From Cheilinus undulatus (taxonomy: Eukaryota; Chordata; Actinopteri; Labriformes; Labridae): a DNA stretch of 64,000 nt. A program made the translations under genes and the position numbers. Where the stretch lies: the NCBI RefSeq assembly GCF_018320785.1, contig NC_054881.1:21018275-21082274 (forward strand), in the 5' to 3' direction. Below the pieces are notes generated by a model. The model was not told the origin of the DNA. It made no database searches and saw only the letters and a program-made list of their open reading frames with translations. Below are positions 1 to 12,869 of this stretch, in pieces. Within the stretch, counting starts at the first letter, position 1; each line of letters starts with the position of its first letter.

Positions 1-1241
1 CTTCTGCTTTCTCCTTTTATCCTCTTTCAACCCTACAAAGTTTCATTAGATGGCTGTTTAATTAGAGTGCGCTCAAGGTTTCTGCTTGGCAAAAGGCAGT
101 TTGTCCTTGCCACTGTAACTTTGCTTAATGTTGCCAACTTTTGTGCTCTTGGAGGATTAATGCACTGTCTTTGCAAATAATATAACAATGAGTATGGTTA
201 AGACTTGCCCTTTTTGTATAGTGTATTGATATAACTTATGAATTGAAAAGATGAATTATCTGATTGGAAGACAAATGGGACATCTGGCTTTAAAATAAGA
301 TCCATACTGGAATGGCTTGATATAAGCTTTATGGTTAATTGTGCAGAAGCTGATGATTTTCCCTTGCTAAACTTGCACCGCTGCTGTTTTCAGGCTTTGA
401 TAATAGCCTAGGTGTGTCAATGTTTGATAAAAATTTGCTCTTGTTGACATAAAGAACACAGATGCAAGTGAGCATGTTAAAGCTAAACCTATCTACCCAG
501 TGTTAGAAGATGCAGCGAATTTGTCAGTGTTTAAAATGCAAACTTGCACCTTAATAATGCGAGGTACCAAAGTACAGGTCCTCATGTACAGTCCTTTGTG
601 GTTTGAGAGACTTCCCACAACTGTACAGAATGTGCCTGACTAAGCAGGGTTATGGGCTATGCTGGATCTGCAAGTGATCTCCTCTCTGACAGTGCTGCTG
701 ATGTGCATGCACACATCAGCGCACCATATCTGGTCAAACTCTGGCCTGTAGCAGCCATTTAATGGCCCAGGCCAGCTAACATCTTGAACTGTTAGGCCCT
801 GCAGAGAGAAGAAAACAAAGGAGCAAAAGTTGCTCATTTATTAAAAAGATTCTGTGATAAAAAGCCAACAAGTATTCAGCATTATTTCAAACAATTCTGT
901 GCATCAGCAACAACTACAGACAGCCTTTTTTACTTCTCTTTTCCTCCTTCATGTCTGAAGGACACAGACAGTGACGTCAAGAGTTAGCGAAATCTTATTT
1001 CCATCTCCCTGTTGTGCTCCGCTCTAAAACTTCATTCCAGCTATGACCCACATACAACCACAGGCCAGAGAGCCCCAAAAAAACATGTTAAAATAAACAC
1101 GGCTTCTGTGAAAATGGTAAACACAGTCTGGTTCAGTCTGGAATACATGTGGGCATCCGGCTGTCTGAGGGAGCAGTTTATTTTAAACTGTGGCTGTGGG
1201 CAGGCATGCAAAAACGAAGTGACTCAAACAATGATACTCAC

Positions 1242-3187
1242 TCGGAGCGCCAGTGAACATGATGGAGAACAGGTTGATTCCCATGGTTATGGCATAGAAG
1301 ACAGGCAGGGCCTTCAATCCATTAGGCACGGGGTCTTTCTACAGGAGGAAAGAAGCAAGGGTTCAAATATCTGATATTTCGAAAAAACTGACCTCATTTT
1401 GTCATCCGTTTACAGTTGATGACATAACAAAGGCACCATGTTATTTTAACCACAGTGTTTCTTGAATAAGGAAGTGTTTCAGAAACAGAAGTTACCACTG
1501 TTACCACGTGCATTTCTTCTTTCCACTCTGCCATTTTTACACTTAACAAGGCAGCAACTCGCACTATCATCCTGGAAGGTTCTTGCATTTCTAAAATATA
1601 CACTTCCTCTAACCTGATAGCAGCCAGCTTACCTTTTGTAAGATGAACATGCGCACAAAGTAGAATACAATCCCTGACATTATTCCAGACAAGAGGGGAC
1701 TCAGGAACCAGGAACCAACTGCAAATTAAAGAAACATGAGCACTTCAAATTAGTGGAAATGTAATATTTGAAATCCAGAAAATGCAATTTATGTGGAGAA
1801 AGAAACCTGGCATGCCAGGTCATCTCCTGATAAGGTGGGCTTTCTTTGGCTATTTGGCAACAGTCTCTTTGACTATTAAGGTGGATAATTTTCATTTTAT
1901 TCAGTAATGAAGTCAATAGAGCTTCTTGTATACAAATAACTAAGATTCTAGTTTGTGTCAAGGTAGGGGTTTTTGTGGAGACCATAAACCTGAAATTCTC
2001 CATCTTGTGCAACATGTGAGACAGCTTGTGAAATCAGAATTTCTATTGTATATTCCTGTAAAGCTGACTTAAATTTCCTCATGCTCCACTGACACACCTT
2101 GTGAGTTATAAAATGTTATCACACATCTTGCCTTGATGACCAAATTGATATTCTGAATCATACAAACCAAAACGACCTCTTATTTTCAAAATACAGTCAT
2201 GTATTCAATGGATGCAGTATTTGTGCACTAAGAATTTAGCTTTGGATCATTTTAAGTGAAGGTTTTTCTACTTAGACCAGATAAGGGCTTGAGTATGGTG
2301 ACAATGCTGCATTATCTGTCACAACCACCCATCCTGTTCATACATGCATATCCCAACCAAACATGAATTACATCTCTTTTTCAGCTAATTAATTTGACTT
2401 ACCGATACGGAGAAGTTCAAACCACCTGACTCCCTGCTGGCCTCTGGCTACCAGAGAGAAGCCAATAGTAGCACCAACAATGCAGTGTGTACCAGAGATG
2501 GGAAGCTTAAGGAAGGAGGCAGCCAGCTGCCACACAGCAGAACCTAATGATAACAGAAAAAATGGTTGCATTTAAGCAGCATAAAACTAATTTTCCATAC
2601 CTATTTTCAGGCTTGGCAAGTAGGCAAAAAGGACATCAGGCCAACTTGGGGTTCAAAGATTGTTCAAACTAATCATTAAATCATCAGAAAATTATTTGAA
2701 GAAATACCATGGTTAACCTGGTGTTATCATCATGTTCAACTTCCAAACAAGGCTGAGCCCTGTGTGCCACCAGGCTTTGTTCACAGGGTTCAACGACCGT
2801 AAGTGTAATTTTATCCAAGACAAGCAGACGATACTCACCAAACATGGCACTGATGGATCCGGCCATCAACACCTGCTCAGAGCCATTGTACATGCTGACG
2901 TCGATAATTCCTTTGCGGATGGTTTCGCTCACTTTAGCCCCAAGCAGCACCGAGCCCAGAGTCTCAAACACTGTGGCCAGAATGCAAGCCTGTCGCAAGG
3001 TAACCACACCAGAGCCCACAGCTGTGCCAAATGAGTTGGCAACATCATTTGCACCAACGGAAAAGGCTAAGATGAAGGCTATGATGAAGCCAACAACTAG
3101 GAGCCACAGATAGTCCGTTAGAGGACCCTGTGCCACCATCCCTACTGTGCCGGTCAGTATTATTGCAGTTGCAGTTGTTGAAACCAT
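1242..3187 (-). CDS. slc20a1: Sodium-dependent phosphate transporter 1 (PiT-1), 5' half, partial gene
   Basis: This is the N-terminal part of an SLC20-family Na+/Pi symporter of the plasma membrane. Coding exons on the minus strand: 3187-2839 (start codon), 2543-2403, 1718-1633 and 1338-1242. All have GT-AG borders and the reading phase is kept across each junction (673 nt, about 224 residues). A hydrophobic first helix (about residues 26-43) leads into the family signature [10 protein letters not shown] (45-54). The second exon carries [10 protein letters not shown], the fourth DPVPNGL. The stretch [10 protein letters not shown] matches PiT-1 better than PiT-2, which favours slc20a1 over slc20a2. 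The start lies in an exon whose acceptor is near 3237, so about 50 nt of 5' UTR precede it. Bases 1-1241 are intron with nothing else recognised; later exons (large loop, C-terminal repeat) lie left of the window. No disruption is seen. Family assignment is firm; exon borders are read by eye. Confidence 0.93.
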
Positions 3188-5185
3188 GATTGTTATCTAT
3201 TGAAAACTTGCTTCACAATCTTAAAGGGAATGAATGCCTGACAAAGTAGTTAATTATATAATGATCTAAACAGCAGTTAGTGAAATTAAGAGGTAAATGG
3301 TAAAATAAATAACTTATTTTTCCCCACCTGTTTTAACAGGATTTAAAGGATTTAGCAGTGCAAACTTTGTAAGGTGTTTACCTGGCACAGACCAGAAAAC
3401 AATTAAGGTAAACAGAGGTAAAGTGTGGGCTTATTGCTATCCTGTAATTATACTAGATCTGTTGATTTTGCTTTGGAGCTGAGCTATCAAGCAGAGTGAG
3501 CAGACTGCCATGGTGCAAATGTAACTGCAGATGAGCAGGGGTACATTCTGAAAAGAAAAAACAGTGAAGAACCATTTAGTCATTTTTCTTGATGTCATTC
3601 TCATGTTAAAGCAATTATAACACACTTGAAGAAATCAAATTCAACACCTTTAAAGATCATTTTAAGGCCTGTACTGAGAAGAATTTAACAATTTGAGGAA
3701 AAAGATATTTTTTGACAATACATGCCAAAATCAGATGACTTCTGGCACAGCCTTTATTCTATCGATATGCAGGATGGTGATGTTTAATATATACTTATTA
3801 GAAGATAGGCAGATTACTCTGGGAGGTTTTATCATTAAGCCATTCCCTGAGAACTCCTCTCCCTGCCTGAAGATGAGGAGAAATACAGAGACTTTTACTT
3901 CCTCTCTATTTGACTTGGACGTTCATTTGTTTGCATATTGAAATGATTGCAAAGTATAATAAAAAAAAAATTAAGCTAGAACAACACTGGATGAAGACAT
4001 GTCTGAGTGAAAGGGCCCTCTAAAATGTAAGACCTCTCAATAGTAAAAATCAGACTTGTATATGCTTAAATGTATAAAGTCTAATTTAAAACAACGTATT
4101 ATTAAGTATACACAGGATCCCGGCGAGTAAAAGACACGTTGACAGTGCTAAGGGATGATAAGGAAGTTGGTGAATGTGTTTTTTTCTTTCAGGGAAACAA
4201 GCTTTTGATAAGAGGCGTGGAAAAACTTGTAGTAAGCTGACGCTTGGACCGGAAGAAGGACCACCCGTAGCCGCTTTTCCAGAGAACTTATCGGGAAGCC
4301 ATTTTTGGTGAATGTCGCAGGAAGGGACCGAAGACCATATTACACCAGTGCCCTCTAATATTAACAGGACAGTTAACTGTTCAATTGTTTATCATAGTTT
4401 CAGTTTTAACTGCGGGTCATAAATGCCGTTTTAAGATAAACAGGGCCTTTTCTGTCGGAGGGATCACAATTCCTTCTACGTGAGCACGTGTCGTCATCCA
4501 TTCATACACACCAGGATACACGACACCCGTCTGTTCGAACTGCTTCACGCGACAAATCAACAGAAACGGACTGATTCAAATAACACTCAAAACAAGAATT
4601 TAACGTGTGGTTATCAACTCGGTAATATCTGACATTATAGTCCCCATCATGCTCATTTTCTACTAGGTTTGACGTGGTTTGTCGTATAAGGGGGCGCAAC
4701 CGGATGTTACTTAATATAGGGAGCACAAGAGGTAGCATCTCCGACGACCGTGTGGACAGTCACCACCGAGTGTACCGAGCCTATTTTAATGACCTGCCAA
4801 GTGGACAGATGGTCGATAGTGCTACCGTAAGCTTAACATCAACGTAAAGAACGGTTTCATTGCGAAGGTAACCTTGAGTATGGCTAAGGGTTTTACAAAC
4901 TCGGTGGCAACTCGGATGAAATCATGATCCTTCCCTACACCCAGTCAAACAATAGTTTCATGTACAATGATGTCAGATCTTCGCTGACACTACAAAGCCC
5001 GCAGATAAGCTATAATTTAGTGTCGCATACATTAAAGAACCGTTAATCATTCCCGCTAAGGTAGCATAACCGTTAGCATTACTTTATCACGTAATGACGT
5101 GTTAATCTTAGATGAGTTTTACGGGAATTAGTCATAACGACAGTGTTATTCTGATTTTAAAAAAGATCAAAATAAAATTACTTAC

Positions 5186-5310
5186 CACACGTTGCAGAAT
5201 TAAGTCCTGGGAAGAATAGAGTTGCTAGCCAGTAAGCTAATTAACTTAGCGCGCGCACGGACAGTAACGTTAGAATAGCGCGCGCGGGAATAATGAATAA
5301 ACACAAGAAT
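5186..5310 (-). promoter_or_regulatory. slc20a1: Likely non-coding first exon and CpG-rich promoter of slc20a1
   Basis: A good minus-strand splice donor (GTGTG|GTAAG) ends at 5186. The next minus-strand acceptor is near 3238, just before the slc20a1 start codon. The donor is embedded in a short CpG-rich patch with two GCGCGC runs (about 5250 and 5278), the only such patch in the neighbourhood. I infer a 5' UTR exon with a TATA-less start in or just upstream of this interval. Mammalian SLC20A1 also has its start codon in the second exon. The intron between (3238-5185) holds no recognisable element. The transcription start is not determined. Confidence 0.55.
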
Positions 5311-6029
5311 TATGAAATGTAACGTCTTAAAAGCTGCCTACGACACAATGAAGTGACTATGTCCAAAAAAACTATCCGATTCGATGAGAAAAATGTCGTC
5401 TTTTTGAATCCAGAATCGTCTCAGTTTGAATGAAGAGCTCGCTACCGCATGTATGGAACTTGCTCGTGCCGGCTGAGCGGAACAGAGGTTTCTTTTTTAT
5501 TGGATACGCCCTTCAGGAAGCCCCGCCCAGCTGTCAGAGACGAGGCGACTACTATTTTTTTCTACTGATCATGCGTTCAGCGGATGGACGTTGGGTTAGT
5601 CAGAGTCCCACTTCATGGCGAAGTCTTTCACAACAGTCAAGAAAAAAATGGAAAGAGCAATTTGCATGTTTAATGTATCCTCTGTATAGTATACCCCTGA
5701 CACTGTACTATTTAGTTGTATTTGTATTGTTATGAAATAAAAATAGTATTTCACAACACTGCTCTTGGCTCATTAAGAAAATATTTGCACAGCTGCCACA
5801 AGCATGAGCCTACAAAAATACGGGCTTCAATTAACATCAGTGTAGGCTTTTTCATTAAAACACCTCACCTAGAAAGCCTACTTTATATTACATTCTCCTA
5901 CATTTATTATTTCATAGCCTAACATATATGCACATCTTTACTTGTGTAAAATGTATATAAAGTTGTGAAGTTTTTTTGTATAACAATTACATAAGTATTG
6001 CTCATCAGTACAATCCAAGGAAATGTTTC
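5311..6029. other. Intergenic interval, no feature recognised
   Basis: This is the stretch upstream of slc20a1 up to the first repeat. It contains open frames of about 100 codons or fewer with no recognisable protein similarity. Part of it may belong to the slc20a1 upstream promoter, but I see no defining motif. Confidence 0.4.
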
Positions 6030-6095
6030 AAGGTTTAAAGCAAGTCAAGGTAACTTTATTGATAAAGCGCTTTATTGCAAGCAGTTTTAAGTGCT
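6030..6095. repeat. Fragment of a common fish dispersed repeat (CAAGGTAACTTTATTGATAAAGCGC type)
   Basis: The text 'gtcaaggtaactttattgat' followed by 'aaagcgctt' resembles the short sequence widespread in teleost genomes that reads roughly 'caagtttatttatatagcgc'. Only about 65 nt can be matched by eye. It abuts the hAT-like element to its right. Confidence 0.4.
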
Positions 6096-6101
6096 TTGCA
6101 T

Positions 6102-7276
6102 CTGTGGTTCTCAACAGGTGGGTTGGGACCCAAAAGAGGGTAAAGGAGCTGTGTCTAGTTGCAAAAATGGCTAAAAGTCAGTTTTTTCAGTCAATGGTTT
6201 CCGTTTTGTTTTTTGTTTTTGTTTTGTTTGTTTATTTTTTGGTTAGTGGCCAAAGTTCTTAGTACTAAAGTTCTTAGTGGGACATCGATACCACAGATGT
6301 TCCCAGGCCTTTATGTCCCTATTTGGCTAAATACGTATTTACGTTGTATATAATCAACTTGTCTAAACTTGTGCTATTGTTTCAGTGGGTATACCATGTG
6401 AGGCTGCTGTGTCATTTAGAGTGTGGCTTAAGTTAGCAGCTAGCTCTGCCAGCCTTGATTCTCCTTTGCAGGGGTCTGGGTCTGCTACTGCACGCCCCAG
6501 CGTACGGGGCTACGCGAATGTCTAGTAAGAGCCAACGGTCTAGTCATGCTAACAACAGCTAATGTGCTGAACGCTCCAGCATAGAGGTTCGCCCGAGTGC
6601 AGGTCTGCGGCTGAACGCCCCAGTGTAGAGGTTTTGTCGAGGTCTGCAGCCAGACCCTTTTCCTTAATGCTGTTAGTTTTCACTACAGTTAAGTAGTTAT
6701 CAGTATAACCCTAAATAGCCTTATTAAAACTTTGTTTCTCCATTCCCTTCTTCAAAACCGTGCCATATACTGCACTGTTCTACGACACACTGAACCCTAA
6801 TCTTTTCATGTTTACATCTGGCAAAGGCCCTGAGTAAAGCTCTGACAGGAAGGCAGTAGCCATTAACTGAAGCTATACTGGCTACTAGTGGTGGGAGGCA
6901 TCATTACACTGCTAAGTGCTTACATAATCCACATTATTTTTTATGCAGTTTAATGTTATGGTGTTTACATCCAAAAAAAAAAAAAAAAAAAAAATCAATA
7001 CTTCAACTCATGTATCTCATTTTCTTGCCAAAATAAAGCTGCTTTTTGCATGATGAGGAGGAAATTTCACAAGATCACTGGAAAATTGGTAAATACTTAT
7101 ACATTAGCATGGGGTTTGTCCTGTCTCCTTTTTGAGATTTTATTCCATCTAAGATCCAGACAGCAACATTTTTCTTAAATAAACATAGATGTTTACATTT
7201 CTTTGGGATATTGTGGCTTTTTTTTGTCAGAAATGAGACTGGTTGATCCTGTGGCTGGATCAATTGAGAGCCACTA
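6102..7276. mobile_element. Non-autonomous hAT-like DNA transposon with TGGTTCTCAAC termini
   Basis: The left end reads GTGGTTCTCAACAGGTGGG and the right end reads TTGAGAGCCACTA, forming imperfect terminal inverted repeats of the hAT type common in vertebrates. Possible 8-bp target duplications are CTTTGCAT and CTTTATAA (5 of 8 match), so the element is old. The interior (about 1.15 kb) has no transposase. It has a cytosine-rich patch at 6470-6660 in which a 'gcacgccccagcgtac' / 'gaacgccccagtgtag' phrase is repeated, and an A-run near 6975. Element identity is fairly likely; exact ends are uncertain. Confidence 0.65.
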
Positions 7277-7309
7277 CTTTATAAAGTTTCAAAACAGAAC
7301 AGTTATAAC

Positions 7310-7862
7310 TAGGGCTTTCAAGATTAATCACATTTATCATAATTAACAATGATCCACAATTAGTGCATTAATTTTTTAAAAATCACGATTAATCATATAC
7401 TTTATTGTCCTTTTAAGCACACCTTGGTTAACCCACGTCAGGAGCTTCCTTCAGCCAAAGTGGTGTAAAATGCATGTACCACTGCTCCTTAACACCTCAT
7501 TTGACTTTAAAAATTCACAGATAGTTCAGTGGATAAGTCAAAGTCATCTTCACAATGTGATATAAAAAATTACCTTATTACTGTTCTCTTTTTTCCTTTT
7601 CAATCCATAACAAGCTCTTTTTTCTATGAATAAGTTCATGTTAAAATCTTTGATCCACCTATGAGAGCAGGTCTGTATCTAAACAGGAAGTCAATCACCA
7701 TTAGTTTAAGATTGTAGAAAAAAAATTTAACATACAAAAAACTGCTTTGAATGCAAAATCATGGAGTGTTATCATGCCATTAAAAGGATGTAATTAATCA
7801 TAATTAACTACAGAAATTCTGGGATTAATTGTGATTAAAATTGTCAATCTTTTGACAGCACT
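7310..7862. mobile_element. hAT-like MITE (TAGGGCTNTCAAAGATTAATC family), copy 1
   Basis: The left terminus is AGGGCTTTCAAGATTAATC and the right terminus is the inverted form ending GTCAATCTTTTGACAGCACT. Subterminal AATTAATCATGATTAAT-like palindromes lie on both sides. Flanking 8-mers GTTATAAC and TTTAAAAC match at 6 of 8, compatible with an old hAT 8-bp duplication. The core phrase 'cagacctg..tttggatacag' in inverted form (about 7670-7690, 'aggtctgtatctaaacagg') recurs in the copy at 62344-62805 in the opposite orientation. There is no coding capacity. Confidence 0.7.
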
Positions 7863-10449
7863 TTTAAAACATATACAACAACAAAAACACTAAAAAGAGA
7901 TTAACATTGGGTAAATTGTTCAAAAAAAGCAAAGGGGAAATTGAGAATGCAGCAGTAAAAAAATCTTTAGAGGTTTCGCAAATTTTCATTCCCTTCATAT
8001 CATTTAACCAACATTAAGACGGAAATCGCCTACTGCCTTGTCATAATGTAGTCCACAATTTATACATAGGCTAGAAGGAGGAAAGATCTGATTCTTATAC
8101 TCTAATATACGCTAATAGAAAACATATGAAAATCCATTAGAAAAAAAATTGAATTACCAGTTGCTCAAAACGTTGTACATTCATACTAAAATATAACGCA
8201 ATATAATATCTTTATTCAATGACCATGACTTAGGCCATTTTAAGGTCTACTTTAATTCATATTTATACACTTTAAAGTGCCTTTAAATGAAGGACTTTCC
8301 CTTGTAATGTCTTACTCAGTGGAATCATGTTGTAATAGTTAGCCATCCGGCCTTTATAGTCATGTGACCACAAACGTAACCTTTTAGACATTTGACACAT
8401 CGCCTATAAAGGACATAAACGACAATTATCCCATGCTTCGCCAACGAGCGGAAACAGTGTGACATCAAAACAGTTCTGGAAAAACATCCGGTGTTGGTGA
8501 TGTTAACTACAAACGCCTTGTCCTTCATTCAAGAGCAACAGACCAGAAATAATAACATCATCCTTATAACAAAAGTCGTTTTCTTTAGTGATTAATGTTT
8601 TATTATGTTCATGAAACACACGATATGGTCAATGCAGGGGCACTCAGTAAGCACAGCAACAAATGTTTGGTAAAAACATGTTTTTATAATTATATAACAG
8701 CAATGAGGGAAACAGTGAGAAATCACTTAACCACTATGTAGAGTGTTCATTTTGCTGTAATTACAGCACACATAATTATTATTTTATTACAGCGCTCACC
8801 CTCACTGTTGTCTCTCCTCGCTTCTTGCGTCACTTCTTGGAGGATCATGGAAAATTCCCTCTTTCCCAAATCTGAGCTCTTGGGTAATGTAAAGGTTTGG
8901 CTTTGATCTCTCCTAATCACGATTCTTGTCGTGGCATCACTCTACCAAGGAAAAGGGTAGAGCTAGTTTCACCCCCCACTCACTGGGTCAGTTTTATTCT
9001 CGAAATTTCCTGAACTTTTACTTAATTTCGGCTGGTTTTAAAGCGAAGCCTTTGAGTTTCTTCTGAAGTAAACACAATATTCACTTACGTAGCCTAATAA
9101 TATGCCTCAGTTGGATGCAGTAATGTGACAAAACCAGTTACAAAATAAAAGATTAGATAATGAGGCTATGTATGTCATATATGAACACTCTCTTTTATTT
9201 GTTTTAAAGTCTCCCTTCCTCTCCGCCAGTCCGGGGTAGGATGTAAAAGAGACCTAAATTAAACTTCCCTCTAAGATAGCTCTACTTCAAGTTTAAAAGT
9301 CTGTTAACAGATAACATAAGATGGCCTGCAACAGCAACTCCTACTCCCTATAGCCTATGTGAATGTTCCCACTCCCTACAGCAGACACGAGCTAATAAAA
9401 GTAAACTGGGAAAGAAGCACATGATGTCCTCAGAGGAACATCTCTGAAAACATGTTGTCTCATGATCACAAGATACTGAACTTCCACTGATTTCACGATC
9501 AACACTTTAGATACAGCCTACAGGTGAAGATAGTATCAAACACGAGGACTTACTGTTAAGACCCATTTCCATCAGTAACATCATGATGGGAAATGTAGTT
9601 AATGTCACAAGACTCAACACCTTTCAAACTGGCTGGATTTATATTCAGGTCACTTCACATTTTATGGCTTAGACTGCACAAGATTATAGTTAGAAAAATA
9701 GGACAAAGGGAGTTGCATTATAAAAGGCTGTGGCGTCCGTTAATTTCATGACTATAATAAAATTTTATGATGTTTTATGATGCTTAGTGCTTTTCCTGCA
9801 CTATCAACTCAGATCATTACCAGAAAGCCTGCTGTAGATGTGATCTGGACTTTTTCAAACAAAGATTCATTTTCAGACATTATTTTAGATAAATGCAGCA
9901 TTTTAATCTTCTTCCTGGCTAAACAGCGACACCTGGCGTTTAAATGCAATATTAAAGTTAAAGTTGTTACTCCTCCTTCACCATGACCCTTTGTTTCTTT
10001 TAGAGAAAGCTAAGTTCGCAAAGCGATTGTAAATCTTTGCCAAGGCATAGCAACTACTCGAAATTTGGAATAAATTGTAGCGGATGCAATGTTTCTTTAA
10101 GCACCAGTGTAATTATTATTATTATCATTTTTTGCAGCAGAGATGTTATCTTCTACACTTAATGTAAACATTCATATTGAGGATATCAAAAATGATCCTC
10201 ACCTTCAATACATGTCATATATAATTTGCAGTATGAATCAACATGGTCACATTTCTTTTTTTATTTTATTTTTTAGCTCAAATTGGCACCTTAATATATC
10301 TAAAACTTTTCAGAATGGTTAAGTTTTTTTTTTTTGCAAATTTTTAAAAAATAAAAAACTGAAATATCACATTAGTATTCCGACACTTTGCAAAAACCCT
10401 ACAGGCGCTACAAAAAAATGTATACTGCACTAAAGGGTTCCCAAGTGCA
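7863..10449. other. Intergenic interval without recognised genes
   Basis: This is AT-rich intergenic DNA between slc20a1 and stard7. Open frames are short (70 codons or fewer) and resemble no known protein. I see A/T homopolymers and no clear repeat ends. Confidence 0.4.
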
Positions 10450-11270
10450 CAGTGGCCTCCACAATTCTAAAATGGAAGAAGTTTGCCCCAACCAGGACTC
10501 GTCCAAGAGCTGGCCCAGCCAATCATGGGGAGAAGAGCCTTAGTAAGATAGGTGACCAAGAACCTGATGGTCACTCTGAGATCCAGAGATCCTGTGTGGA
10601 GATGGGAAAAAGTTCCAGAAGGACAACAGCCCCTGCAGCCCTCCTCTGATCTGGGTTTTATAGCAGAGTGGCTATAAGGAAGCATTTCCTCAGTACAAAA
10701 CACATGTAGGTCCACTTGGAGTGTGCAAAAAAAAAAAAAAAAAAATCACTCAGACTGTAAGGAACAAGATTCTCTGGTCTGATGTAACCAAGATTGAACT
10801 GTTTTACATCATTTCTAAATGTTCTGTCTGGGTGAAAGCATCACCTACCTGCCTAATACCATCCCAACATTGAAGCATGGTGGTTGCAGCATCATGCTGT
10901 GGGGGTGTTTTTCAGCACCAGGGGTGGGGAGACAAGGTTGAGGGAAAGCTCAATGGAGCAACGTACAGAGATATCCTCAATGAAAACCTGTTTCCAGCAC
11001 TCAGGACCACAGACTGGGCCAAAGGTTCTCCTTCCAATGTGTCAATGACTCTAAGCACACAGCCAAGACATCACAGGAGCAGAGTAGAGACAGCTTTGTG
11101 AATGTCCTAGAGTGGCCCAGCCAGAGCCCTGCCTTGGACTCTATCAAACATCTCTGAAGAGATTTGAAAATGGCTATCCATCGACAGTCCCCATCCAACC
11201 TGACTGAGTTTGAGAAAGGTTGCAATTAGATTATTTCTCCAAAACTTCCAACTCTAAGCTTTGCTATCTT
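10450..11270 (+). pseudogene. Dead Tc1/mariner-like transposase relic
   Basis: Plus-strand translation in shifting frames recovers Tc1-transposase landmarks in the correct order. First comes KKFAPTRTRP with the downstream HTH-region phrase VEMGKSSRRTT (10450-10640). Next is KHGGCSIMLWGCFS (about 10872-10917), the conserved block with the second catalytic region. Then HTAKT (about 11055) and WPSQSPALDSIKHL (about 11112-11155), corresponding to the WPSQSPDLNPIEHLW block before the third acidic residue. The frame is broken repeatedly, and an A-run (10727-10745) interrupts the middle. The relic is not functional. Terminal inverted repeats were not identified, so element ends are approximate. Confidence 0.85.
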
Positions 11271-11394
11271 GGAGTGTAATTTAATTATCCACCAATAAAG
11301 ATGAGGTTGATCTGGCATCTAGGTCAAATATAGGCTATTTTAAACCAAAAAATTTAAGCAATGCCAGAGCAGGAGCTTTCTATTGAGCCATATC

Positions 11395-11530
11395 ATCAGA
11401 ATCAAAATTGAGTTTTATTGCCAAGTACATTTTCTCATACGAGTAAGAAGCTGAAAACAGCAGAGAGCTTATATAGATTACTATAAAAAATATAGTAGCA
11501 GTATTGAATACAAAATTGAATATAAAGAAC
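11395..11530 (+). repeat. Fragment of the teleost 'AGAATCAGAATCAGCTTTATTGGCCAAG' dispersed repeat
   Basis: The text 'tcagaatcaaaattgagttt' followed by 'tattgccaagtac' closely resembles a repeat very common in fish genomes. The remaining hundred bases are AT-rich and diverged. The family name cannot be given from sequence alone. Confidence 0.55.
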
Positions 11531-11711
11531 ACAAAAAATAAGGGACAAAACAGAGGTGGAAAATGTACAAGATTATTGTTCTCAAATTGTACAATTACTT
11601 TGGTTAAAATTTGCTAAGGAGTACTTGACTATAGATCTACTCAAGTTAAAGTAAAATGGGTTTTAAGTAAGATTTATTTAAAGTACTGAATACTTTGTAG
11701 AGTCTGAGGAA

Positions 11712-11800
11712 TTGAGCCTATGGAGCCCAGCTGTCATTGGGCGAGAGGCACGGTACATCATGGACTGGTCGCAAGTCAATCACAGGACGAAATTTGTATC
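11712..11800 (+). repeat. Fragment of the teleost 'CAGCTGTCATTGGGCGAGAGGC' dispersed repeat
   Basis: The phrase 'cccagctgtcattgggcgag' with the following 'ggactggtcgcaagtcaatc' is a widely dispersed fish repeat. Only the conserved core of about 85 nt is present. The interval between it and stard7 (11800-12860) is otherwise unremarkable AT-rich DNA. Confidence 0.55.
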
Positions 11801-12869
11801 AAATAGAGTAAATCAAAATACTGTAGTGCCCCTGCTCCTCCCTTAAAAATGTCCAAATGTGTAGCCCAGTGCTGCGAAATAATGCAAATAAAGTCAATTT
11901 AATCACAATAAAAATATTGCTCATAAATCAGGAAATTATGGTTCAAAAATACATTAAAATGCATAGATATTCTTAAAAAGGATGCAACATTTGTTGCTTG
12001 ACTAGCCAGTAAAGGAGGGCCCAGTGTAATATTGTTTCTGGGGTCCCTAAATCCCTATACCCCAGTGGGTAGCTTTTTGTGTACTTATAGTTTTTGGGGT
12101 ACTTTATAAAACTATTGATTTTATTTTTACTAGAGTAAATGTTGGGGGAAGTAGCCTATTGTACATCAACTCATTTTAAATAGCATCAAGTTCTGAATAG
12201 AAAAAATAATGGAAAAAAGCCAAAAGGAAGAGATCCAAGCTTTGTGCCAATAAAACATGACGGTTAGTAGCACAAAGAAAAAAATACTCCATCCCCAACA
12301 GCTGTAGCATTTTCCTTTAAGTTAAGCCACACCTTTTAGTAAACAACCTGGTTGGATATAAACGTTCTCTTGTTCTTCATGCAAATTAAGGCAAGGTCAT
12401 ATTTTATCGTACACGCTCCTTGGGTTTCAGTGGTAGATACTCAGTACTTGAAGCAAAATTAACATTTTTACCATTACTTCTACATTTTTAACAAACTAAT
12501 TATACTTTTACTGCAGCGTGGCTGCCTTGTACTTCTGTACTTCCTAAGGATATGGTTTAGGGCAAACTCCCAAAGTTCTCTGCAGTGAGACACACGTGGT
12601 GGGTCGTTGCTTAACACTGTTGGCATAAATACCGCCACTTGAGGGCGACTCTGACTTTCTTTACACAATGTCTGTTCAATTATGTCACAAAAACTGATCC
12701 TGGACGAGGTACGACATGCACATGCTCGTTGACTCAAGCTGCTAAGATGAGCAGCCAGATCTCAAAAACTGATCCAAGATCATTTGAGGGACTACAGAGC
12801 TGTCCCGAGGACATGAACTCAGACAGTCGCACATGCTGGGGCACAAATTAGCTCAATATTTGACAAGCT

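Noticed and set aside
640-837. Minus-strand frame preceded by a CTGCAG acceptor, considered as a further slc20a1 exon
   Set aside because: The translation has no resemblance to the PiT-1 segment expected after residue 224.
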